The translations under genes were made by a program, and so were the position numbers. A model generated the notes under the pieces. That model was not told the origin of the DNA. It worked only from the letters and a program-made list of their open reading frames with translations, and ran no database searches. From positions 1-19,149 of the forward strand of contig DUAL01000192.1 of assembly GCA_012960835.1 (NCBI GenBank): 19,149 nucleotides of DNA, given 5' to 3'. This document shows positions 7,331 to 13,740 of the stretch, piece by piece (the stretch's first letter is position 1; every line of letters begins with the position of its first letter). Source of the stretch: Flavobacteriales bacterium. Its GTDB lineage: Bacteria; Bacteroidota; Bacteroidia; Flavobacteriales; BACL11.

Positions 7331-8467
7331 TTATAATGTTTGATAAGCGTCTTTGGTTTGCTTCCCAATTTCATCCCAACTATATGCTGTTTTAATTAAT
7401 TTTGCTCCATTTTCTCTAACTATTTCCCATTGCTTTTCATCACTTAGAATACAGTTTATTTTCTCTGCCAAAGAAGTTGAATTTTCACTCTCAAACAAAA
7501 ACCCATTTTCATTATCCTTTATTACTTCTTTTAGGGGTGGGAGATTGGAAGTAAGTACTGCTTTTTCAAAACTAAGAGTCATCATTAAAACCCCACTCTG
7601 ATAGATTTCTTTATAAGGCAATACCACCAAATCAGAAGCACAATAATAATGTGCTACATCTTCTTGTGGAATAAATTTGGTATGCAGGAGACAAAATTCT
7701 TGCAAATTATTTTCGTCTATTATTTTTTGATAAGGTGAAAAATCATTTTCCCAAACTTTTCCTGCAACAAGAAGAATAACATCTGGTTGCTGTTGCTTTA
7801 CTTCAATTAGTGCCCTCAGTAAAACCTCCAAGCCTTTTACTCTTTTTATCATACCAAAAAATAGTAATACTTTTTTATCTTGAGGGATGCCAAGTCGTTC
7901 TCTTGAAATCTGTTGATTTTTCTGTACTTGAATAAAAGGAATATAATTTCCATGAGGAATAATGCTTATTTTTTTATTTAATGCTCCTTGTATTGTTACC
8001 AGTTCTGTTTTACTAAACGCATTGTGTGTAATGATAGCATCCGACAACTTATAAATAAGCAATGAATGATCACTATTTGCAGCAAAACTATTCACATCAT
8101 GTACCGTTAACACAACTTTACCGAACAAAATTTTGGAAAAAACTACATTGAACAAGACTAAAATATTGGCATAAAAGATATGAAAATGAATTAATTTATG
8201 TCCTGTGATACGCGCATGGACAATAGAAAGAATCGATCCTAAAATATATTTTATGCCACTAAAAAATCGTGATTTAGAGGTAAATAAATTATTATACAAT
8301 TGATGAAATTTCAATCCCTTTATCTTAGGGTTCTCTGTTTCATTATTGGTATACAATCTTACATCAATCCCACTATTAATTAAGCCCATTGCTTGCCCAA
8401 ACAAATAAAGATGATGCGAACTTCCGTGTGCGCCCAATGCATCAATTATTGCTACTCTTCTTTTCAT
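7331..8467 (-). CDS. Glycosyltransferase family 4 (GT-B fold)
   Basis: This 378-residue glycosyltransferase has two Rossmann-like halves. The N-terminal half carries an H-G-S-S-H-H-L segment (residues 14-20), a glycine-rich nucleotide/acceptor loop as in GT-B enzymes. The C-terminal half has I-I-P-H-G-N near residue 170, F-F-G-M-I-K-R-V-K-G-L-E-V-L (residues 203-216, a donor-binding motif of the Glycos_transf_1 domain) and the acidic E-x7-type region around Y-K-E-I-Y-Q-S-G-V-L. It has no signal peptide and probably works at the inner face of the membrane, adding one sugar to the lipid-linked repeat unit. Donor and acceptor are not predictable from sequence. It is the first gene of the left minus-strand block and is divergent from the MBOAT gene. 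A close match to the Bacteroidota promoter consensus lies just before the ATG, leaving a leader of only a few bases. Confidence 0.88.
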   Translation of the reverse strand: MKRRVAIIDALGAHGSSHHLYLFGQAMGLINSGIDVRLYTNNETENPKIKGLKFHQLYNNLFTSKSRFFSGIKYILGSILSIVHARITGHKLIHFHIFYANILVLFNVVFSKILFGKVVLTVHDVNSFAANSDHSLLIYKLSDAIITHNAFSKTELVTIQGALNKKISIIPHGNYIPFIQVQKNQQISRERLGIPQDKKVLLFFGMIKRVKGLEVLLRALIEVKQQQPDVILLVAGKVWENDFSPYQKIIDENNLQEFCLLHTKFIPQEDVAHYYCASDLVVLPYKEIYQSGVLMMTLSFEKAVLTSNLPPLKEVIKDNENGFLFESENSTSLAEKINCILSDEKQWEIVRENGAKLIKTAYSWDEIGKQTKDAYQTL

Positions 8468-8479
8468 AATTTAGGGAAA

Positions 8480-8509
8480 CAAATATAAACTCTTTTCTAA
8501 GACAAACAA
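8480..8509 (-). promoter_or_regulatory. Bacteroidota-type promoter for the GT4-gmhA-gmhB-gmd block
   Basis: On the minus strand TTG (plus 8509-8507) is followed by exactly 19 bases and then TATATTTG (plus 8487-8480). This fits the Bacteroidota primary sigma consensus TTG-N17-23-TAnnTTTG. The -7 element ends only 12 bases before the ATG at 8467, so the transcript would start about five to eight bases ahead of the start codon. Confidence 0.7.
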
Positions 8510-8513
8510 TTCA

Positions 8514-8521
8514 TATCTTTG
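8514..8521 (+). promoter_or_regulatory. Candidate -7 element for the MBOAT-SGNH pair
   Basis: TATCTTTG is a full match to TAnnTTTG and lies 37 bases before the ATG at 8559. No TTG occurs 17-23 bases upstream; that area reads CTCTTTTCTAAG, so the -33 element is poor. It lies back to back with the minus-strand promoter, with only four bases between the two elements, so the two promoters may interfere with each other. Confidence 0.5.
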
Positions 8522-8558
8522 CAGCAATGATAAAATCAAATTCAACTAAGTAAAATAA

Positions 8559-10025
8559 ATGCTTTTTAACTCATTACAATTTTTGATTTTCTTTCCAATT
8601 GTGGTAAGTATTTTCTTTTTGTTGCCGCAAAAAAGAAGATGGATATTATTGCTGATTGCATCCTATTATTTTTATATGTGTTGGAAGGTAGAGTATATCG
8701 TATTAATTATTACTTCTACCCTAATTGACTATTTTGTTGCCCAAAAAATGGCTGCTTTGAAAGAAAAATTCAAAAGAAAAAAGTGGCTACTTATTAGTTT
8801 GTTCTCTAATCTTGGGATTCTATTTGGTTTTAAATATTTCAATTTTGTAAATGCGAATGTACAAGCCCTTTTTGATAATTTTAACATCTTTTATGGAGTC
8901 CCGGCTTTTGATGTTTTACTTCCTGTGGGAATTTCATTTTATACTTTTCAAACCCTAAGCTATACCATTGATGTGTATAATGGGAAAACTCCCGTTCAAA
9001 ATCATTTAGGAATATTTGCCGTATATGTTTCGTTTTTCCCTCAGTTAGTTGCAGGACCTATTGAGAGGTCAAGGCATTTATTACCACAATTTTATGTAGA
9101 ACATAAATTCAGCTATGATAGAGTAAAATATGGTTTGCAACAAATGTTGTGGGGATTCTTTAAGAAAGTAGTAATTGCTGACCGATTAGCAATAGTTGTA
9201 GATGGGGTTTACAACAATTTGGATAATTATTCTGGTTTTTCACTTGTGGTTGCAACCTTCTTTTTTGCTTTCCAAATTTATTGTGATTTCTCAGGATATA
9301 CTGATATTGCAATTGGCTCAGCAAGAGTAATGGGGTTTGAATTAATAGATAATTTCAAACGACCGTATTTTTCAAAATCTATTTCAGAATTTTGGAAAAG
9401 GTGGCACATTTCCCTTTCTACTTGGTTCCGTGATTATTTATATATTCCATTGGGAGGTAACAGGGTGGTAAAATGGAGATGGTATTATAATTTGTTTATC
9501 ACATTTCTTATCAGTGGTTTTTGGCATGGTGCAAATTGGACTTTTTTGGTTTGGGGCGCACTTCATGGAACTTACTTAATTATAGCGATTGTACTAATCA
9601 AACCAAAAAAATATATTTTGAATATGCTGAACTTAAAAGGTGGTTTTATACATAAAATATATCGGGTAACTTTCACTTTTACTTTAGTTGTTTTTGCTTG
9701 GATTTTCTTTAGAGCAAATAATATTTCTGATGCCTTTTATGTAATAAATAATATGTTTTCTGATATAGGGGATTATACCGATTTTGGAAAAATGAAATTA
9801 AGCTTAAGAGGACTTGGAGTTGGCATGAATGATATACTTATTAGTGTGGGACTTATTACCTTTATGGAACTCTATAATTTGTATGAAAGAAGTGGAGATG
9901 TTTGGGGAAAATTAGAAAACAAACCAAAATGGATAAGATGGAGTATTTACTATATTTTATTATTTGGCATTTTGTTTTTAGCACCCTATTCCAGAGTTAG
10001 CAACTTTATTTATTTTCAATTTTAG
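8559..10025 (+). CDS. MBOAT family membrane-bound O-acyltransferase (AlgI-like)
   Basis: This 488-residue polytopic membrane protein belongs to the membrane-bound O-acyltransferase family, AlgI/PatA branch. It starts with the classic M-L-F-N-S-L-Q-F-L-I-F-F-P segment. Family blocks seen are P-V-G-I-S-F-Y-T-F-Q-T-L-S-Y (122-135), F-F-P-Q-L-V-A-G-P-I-E-R (159-170), Y-C-D-F-S-G-Y-T-D-I-A-I-G (241-253), E-F-W-K-R-W-H283-I-S-L-S-T-W (278-289) and I-S-G-F-W-H323-G-A-N-W-T (318-327). His283 and His323 correspond to the paired histidines of this family. Such proteins bring acyl groups, usually acetyl, across the inner membrane for O-acylation of polysaccharide or peptidoglycan. The next gene, an SGNH-like protein, starts at the very next base after the stop. 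Given the surrounding glycan genes, polysaccharide O-acetylation is the likely job. No Shine-Dalgarno is seen; the leader is A-rich. Confidence 0.94.
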   Translation: MLFNSLQFLIFFPIVVSIFFLLPQKRRWILLLIASYYFYMCWKVEYIVLIITSTLIDYFVAQKMAALKEKFKRKKWLLISLFSNLGILFGFKYFNFVNANVQALFDNFNIFYGVPAFDVLLPVGISFYTFQTLSYTIDVYNGKTPVQNHLGIFAVYVSFFPQLVAGPIERSRHLLPQFYVEHKFSYDRVKYGLQQMLWGFFKKVVIADRLAIVVDGVYNNLDNYSGFSLVVATFFFAFQIYCDFSGYTDIAIGSARVMGFELIDNFKRPYFSKSISEFWKRWHISLSTWFRDYLYIPLGGNRVVKWRWYYNLFITFLISGFWHGANWTFLVWGALHGTYLIIAIVLIKPKKYILNMLNLKGGFIHKIYRVTFTFTLVVFAWIFFRANNISDAFYVINNMFSDIGDYTDFGKMKLSLRGLGVGMNDILISVGLITFMELYNLYERSGDVWGKLENKPKWIRWSIYYILLFGILFLAPYSRVSNFIYFQF

Positions 10026-10970
10026 ATGAACAACGAAGTTAAAATATTATTAAGAAAATCGAGTGTTTTTATGCTCCCCACAATTGCTTGGATTTGTATT
10101 GTAATTGTTGTAGATCCATTTAATTATTTTAATGTTTCTAATTTTATTTCTGAAAAAGCAAAAGAAAAATCTGCTCAACAAATAAACTCACTTCTATATA
10201 ATACTGTTAATTTTAAAAACAATCCGACAAATAGTATAATTATTGGTGATTCAAGAACTAGGAAATTGCCAACTGAAAAAACTAAACAATTAACCGGTGA
10301 TGATTACTACACCATGTATTCCAATGCTGCAAAACTCAATGAAATAATTGATTTATTTTGGTTTAGCGATTCTCTTTGGTTTTCTACCGATTCTACTAAT
10401 TTAGAAAATGTAATAATTGGTATAAATTTCAATTTGTATAACCAATATTCCTATTCAAATAGAGTTGCAGATGTGAAAAAATTATTGGATAATAAGTTTA
10501 TTTATATCTTTAATTGGAGCATTTTAGAAACTGTTTATTTAGCGTTAAAGAATGAATTTTTTGGCTTTAAGCCAAATGAGAAAAAAGATAAAGAAGAGTT
10601 TTGGGATTACACTATCAAAACTATTGCAAAAAATCATTATTCTAAATACAAACATCCAGGGAAAACCCTTTCACGATTAGAAGAAATGGGAGTATATTGC
10701 AAAGCGAATAATATTAATCTAATATTGCTGATTGTTCCGCACTATAAAGAATTTCACAATAGATTAGTAGAATTTGATTTGGTAGAGGAAGAACTTGCTT
10801 TCAAAAATGAGATCAAAAATATTGGGAGAGTTATTGATTATGATTTTCCTAATTCAATTACTAATTGCAAATCTTGTTTTAGCGACCCTATTCACACTAC
10901 TGATTCTATTGGAGAAATAATGGTTGTTGAAATTTTTTCAGATTCGCTTTCTATTGGAAGGGAATTATAG
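10026..10970 (+). CDS. Membrane-anchored SGNH-like protein, partner of the MBOAT acyltransferase
   Basis: This 314-residue protein has one N-terminal membrane segment (about residues 12-29) and a periplasmic domain. Two elements of the SGNH hydrolase fold are visible: block I as I-I-I-G74-D-S76-R (nucleophile Ser76) and block V as D287-P-I-H290. G132-I-N134 may be block III. Proteins of this design (AlgJ/AlgX, PatB and similar) take acyl groups from an MBOAT protein and attach them to a glycan. The gene directly abuts the MBOAT stop codon (TAG then ATG), which is strong support for a working pair. I do not recognise a close named family. The protein has a C-x-x-C (Cys281, Cys284) just before the Asp-x-x-His motif, possibly a disulfide. 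Its stop codon overlaps the end of the convergent GT2 gene by six bases. Confidence 0.8.
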   Translation: MNNEVKILLRKSSVFMLPTIAWICIVIVVDPFNYFNVSNFISEKAKEKSAQQINSLLYNTVNFKNNPTNSIIIGDSRTRKLPTEKTKQLTGDDYYTMYSNAAKLNEIIDLFWFSDSLWFSTDSTNLENVIIGINFNLYNQYSYSNRVADVKKLLDNKFIYIFNWSILETVYLALKNEFFGFKPNEKKDKEEFWDYTIKTIAKNHYSKYKHPGKTLSRLEEMGVYCKANNINLILLIVPHYKEFHNRLVEFDLVEEELAFKNEIKNIGRVIDYDFPNSITNCKSCFSDPIHTTDSIGEIMVVEIFSDSLSIGREL

Positions 10971-10981
10971 AAATAACCCTT
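10958..10981. terminator. Hairpin over the two convergent stop codons
   Basis: AAGGG (10958-10962) pairs with CCCTT (10977-10981), and inside it TTAT (10965-10968) pairs with ATAA (10973-10976) around the loop AGAA, with AA bulged on one side. The stem contains the stop codon of the plus-strand SGNH gene and of the minus-strand GT2 gene. There is no T run after it on either strand, so Rho-independent termination is uncertain. Confidence 0.4.
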
Positions 10982-11873
10982 GAAAATAGGCCTTATTTAT
11001 TAGCCAAAAAGTAGAAAAGTTTTTTCTGATTTTAGGATTGATTACAAAACTGATATTGTTTTTAAACAGGAGCCAAAAAATAAATAGATAAGCGTAAAGT
11101 CCTCCTATTTTTTTTAAGAAATAGATATGATTTTTAGTAGTTTGCTTTAAGAAAAAATCACCTCTATAAATTTTTGTTTCTTCTGTTGTAAAGGATTTTG
11201 TTAAACTCCCTACTTTATGGTAAAATTTGATGTTTGGGACATAATACATTTTATGTTTTCCATTTTTTAAAACTCTATATGAAAAATCGGTATCATCAAA
11301 ATAAACAAAATAGTTTTCGTCCATAAACCCAATATCTTCAAATATTTCTTTTTTTGCTAAAAGACAACAAGTTGGGGCGTATTCTATCTTCTTAATTTTA
11401 TCATATTGTCCTTTGTCAATTTCCCCCATTCCTCTATGCAATGGTAAAAATCCTTTACTTTTTATAAACCAACTTCCTGCATACCAAATAAGATTTTTAT
11501 TATCATAAAACATCATTTTTGGTGTGACCAAACTACAGTTTTTTTGTATTTGAACTTTTATTAACTTCTCGATTAAAGTCGTTTCAAATTCTACATCATT
11601 ATTGATAATCAAAACTTGATTGCATCCATCTTCTATGGCTTTTTTTATACCTTGATTATTGGCTTTTGCAACTCCAAAATTGCTTTTATTTTTTATTATT
11701 TTCAATCTAGAATCTTGCTTTTTTTCTAAAATTTGTAAAGTGGAGTCTGTGGATGCATTGTCAATAATATACAATACAAAATTTTGATGACTTTGCTTCC
11801 AAATGCATTCTAAAAAAGGGCTTAAAACAGCAGTAGAATTATATGTAACAGTTACTATTCCTATTTTTTCCAT
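10965..11873 (-). CDS. Glycosyltransferase family 2 (rhamnosyltransferase-like)
   Basis: This 302-residue GT-A enzyme begins with the GT2 nucleotide-binding fold: I-V-T-V-T-Y-N-S near residue 6, I-I-D-N-A-S-T-D (36-43), N-F-G-V-A-K-A-N-N-Q-G (65-75) and the metal-binding I-I-N-N-D-V-E (89-95). The segment Y-F-D-D-T-D-F-S-Y-R (191-200) and Y-H-K-V-G-S (218-223) are typical of WbbL-like rhamnosyltransferases. A hydrophobic segment near residues 258-271 could attach the enzyme to the membrane. It would add a sugar to the lipid-linked repeat unit at the cytoplasmic face; the donor is not predictable. It is the last gene of the right minus-strand operon: its ATG at 11873 overlaps the upstream sulfotransferase by 13 bases, and its stop overlaps the convergent SGNH gene. 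Confidence 0.92.
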   Translation of the reverse strand: MEKIGIVTVTYNSTAVLSPFLECIWKQSHQNFVLYIIDNASTDSTLQILEKKQDSRLKIIKNKSNFGVAKANNQGIKKAIEDGCNQVLIINNDVEFETTLIEKLIKVQIQKNCSLVTPKMMFYDNKNLIWYAGSWFIKSKGFLPLHRGMGEIDKGQYDKIKKIEYAPTCCLLAKKEIFEDIGFMDENYFVYFDDTDFSYRVLKNGKHKMYYVPNIKFYHKVGSLTKSFTTEETKIYRGDFFLKQTTKNHIYFLKKIGGLYAYLFIFWLLFKNNISFVINPKIRKNFSTFWLINKAYFQGLFL

Positions 11874-12727
11874 CTCGATAAATCTTTTGACAACAACTCT
11901 TCTAAAAGCTTGATATCTTCTACAAATAGTTCATTCATTTTATTCCTTAATTCTATATTTAATTCTGGTTTTTCATCCTTTTTGAATAAAGTATTTTTAA
12001 TCCTCTTCACTAAGTTTTTTGGAATAAACCACTTCAAAAACTTTCTTAACCCCACAAAGGAATAAACTATTCTGATTAAATTATTTTTCGGCCTACTAAA
12101 AGTATTGTGTTTTTTTTCAACTCCCGGCTTAAAGCTATTATCAACCCCTAAAAAATAGTACACTTTTCTAATTACTTCTTCTATATCGTTTTTGAAATCC
12201 TGATAAAAAATAATATGGATATTTTCGCTTCCAAATGTGTCTAAATATCTTTTTACTTGCTCAAAATATAAGCCCAATTCGATATATTGTTGATAAAATA
12301 ATTTTGATTTTTTATTGTTAAGTTTCCTTTCAAAAAATTCTTCCAAAGGGGGAATAATTAGTCCAAGCCGATAATCCATTAAATAATGAGAAAAAGCCCT
12401 TTCTACTGGATTTCTCAGCATAATAATTATTTTTCCATTGCTATTATATTCCTTTATTTTTTTTGGAACATCCTCATAAAATAAATAGGAAACGCTCGCC
12501 TCTCCATATTTTTTTTCTTGAAGTGTTGGGAAAAGATTATGGTATTTTTCTATTTTATCAACTCTGTTTTTCCCATAATATAAACCCTGTTTTTGCAAAG
12601 ATTCATCTGAAAAAAAATCCGTTTCTTTTTGCCTGCTCATTACAATTTCTGGATGTTCATTTAGATAATGACACAAAGAAGTTGTACCCGCTTTTGGAGC
12701 GCCCACTATGAAAAAATCTACTTTCAC
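11861..12727 (-). CDS. Sulfotransferase (PAPS-dependent, Sulfotransfer_1 type)
   Basis: This 288-residue enzyme moves a sulfo group from PAPS to, presumably, a sugar hydroxyl. The PAPS 5'-phosphosulfate loop is G-A-P-K-A-G-T-T-S-L (residues 9-18), and the 3'-phosphate motif is L-R-N-P-V-E-R-A-F-S-H-Y (104-115). K-E-T-D-F-F-S (34-40) and the C-terminal region ending L-S-K-D-L-S-R-W are shared with the two sulfotransferases at 17510-19149, so the three look like paralogues. The domain resembles heparan sulfate N- and O-sulfotransferases. It has no signal peptide or membrane helix, so it acts in the cytoplasm, where PAPS is made. The start is a GTG at 12727, which overlaps the TGA stop of the upstream sulfotransferase by four bases (GTGA). 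The acceptor is unknown. Confidence 0.9.
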   Translation of the reverse strand: MKVDFFIVGAPKAGTTSLCHYLNEHPEIVMSRQKETDFFSDESLQKQGLYYGKNRVDKIEKYHNLFPTLQEKKYGEASVSYLFYEDVPKKIKEYNSNGKIIIMLRNPVERAFSHYLMDYRLGLIIPPLEEFFERKLNNKKSKLFYQQYIELGLYFEQVKRYLDTFGSENIHIIFYQDFKNDIEEVIRKVYYFLGVDNSFKPGVEKKHNTFSRPKNNLIRIVYSFVGLRKFLKWFIPKNLVKRIKNTLFKKDEKPELNIELRNKMNELFVEDIKLLEELLSKDLSRWKK

Positions 12728-13740
12728 TTAGTTACGAATCTTTGTTTCACAGTTTCAGTAATACTTCCTATTCTTTTCAGATTTAAAATAATTGCCACAA
12801 ATGCTTTTATTGGAAATGTTATCAAATAGAATACACTAAATATTGGCGGAATTACAAAGTTTTTTAATTCATATCCATTAGCTTGCATTCTATCTTTTGT
12901 AAAAATCTGAGATAAATAAATTTCAGCAGCTGACACCCCCCCCTTCTTCCATTTTTCCATTTTAGATGAATCTATTTTTAATTCGCTTTTTTTATCGGTT
13001 GAAGTTGAAGATCCAATATTTGGAACTTCTAACATCTTTTTATCAAATTCAACTCCAATAAAATTACACAATTCCATAATTTTCTCTTGTGGGTTTTGTA
13101 ATAATTCTTCAAACTTAATTTTAATAACTCTTGGATTTTCTTCCATTTTATTTCCATGCAAAACAGCTGAATTCCAAAACTTTGCAGAGATAATAGGATG
13201 GTAATTCATATAAGATCTTATCGCTTCTTTTAATGGAATTTTACTTGCTCCTAGAAATCTTCTTTTCCATTTATTTTTTTGTGATAGCAATACATCTCTA
13301 CTATCTCTTACCATATGTACAATTTTGGCATTTGGAAAATGAGATAAAAGCTCTTGAATATAAAATATATTTTTAGGTGTTTGTTCGCATGTAATTGAAT
13401 AACCATTCTCATTTGTTATTGTTTGTAAAAATCTTTCGTAAACTTCAATTGATTTTATTTCAGCTACATCCGATAAAATTGCTTCTGATTTTCTAGTAAA
13501 CTGCTTAGGATTCTTTTTAAGAAATATTCCATCTTTTTGAATAGCAAATAGCTTGGATAAAAGGAATATAGCATCTTGCTTATCTATGAAATTATTTATA
13601 TCATTTTTTGAGCAAAGCCAACCTAAAAAATGTATTTCTTTAAATGTAAAAATATCTTTATGATTATTCAAAGCCCTACCCATCATAGTCGTTCCGCTTC
13701 TACTGCTCCCAACAACAAATATTTGTTTTGTATTACTCAT
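12724..13740 (-). CDS. Sulfotransferase, divergent type (Sulfotransfer_3-like)
   Basis: This 338-residue sulfotransferase differs in sequence from the other three here. The PAPS loop is V-V-G-S-S-R-S-G-T-T-M-M (residues 9-20), and the 3'-phosphate motif is V-R-D-S-R-D-V-L-L-S (144-153). A later M-E-K-W-K-K-G-G-V-S (261-270) corresponds to the C-terminal PAPS-contacting region of the superfamily. A hydrophobic stretch (about 297-319) near the C-terminus may bind membrane. The coding sequence carries a run of eight G bases at codons 266-269 (plus 12936-12943), so slippage would truncate the protein before its last 70 residues. The ATG at 13740 overlaps the glycosidase-like gene by eight bases, and the TGA stop forms a GTGA overlap with the next sulfotransferase. 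The acceptor is unknown. Confidence 0.85.
   Translation of the reverse strand: MSNTKQIFVVGSSRSGTTMMGRALNNHKDIFTFKEIHFLGWLCSKNDINNFIDKQDAIFLLSKLFAIQKDGIFLKKNPKQFTRKSEAILSDVAEIKSIEVYERFLQTITNENGYSITCEQTPKNIFYIQELLSHFPNAKIVHMVRDSRDVLLSQKNKWKRRFLGASKIPLKEAIRSYMNYHPIISAKFWNSAVLHGNKMEENPRVIKIKFEELLQNPQEKIMELCNFIGVEFDKKMLEVPNIGSSTSTDKKSELKIDSSKMEKWKKGGVSAAEIYLSQIFTKDRMQANGYELKNFVIPPIFSVFYLITFPIKAFVAIILNLKRIGSITETVKQRFVTK
12936..12943 (-). repeat. G8 mononucleotide tract inside a sulfotransferase gene
   Basis: Eight consecutive C bases on the plus strand (G8 in the coding sense) encode the end of Lys266 through Gly267, Gly268 and the first base of Val269. I found no other G or C run this long in the window; the next ones I noticed are five bases long. 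Confidence 0.85.

Noticed and set aside
10982..10996. Near-palindrome around AGGCCT just inside the GT2 gene
   Set aside because: It is short, imperfect and inside coding sequence, so it is likely chance.
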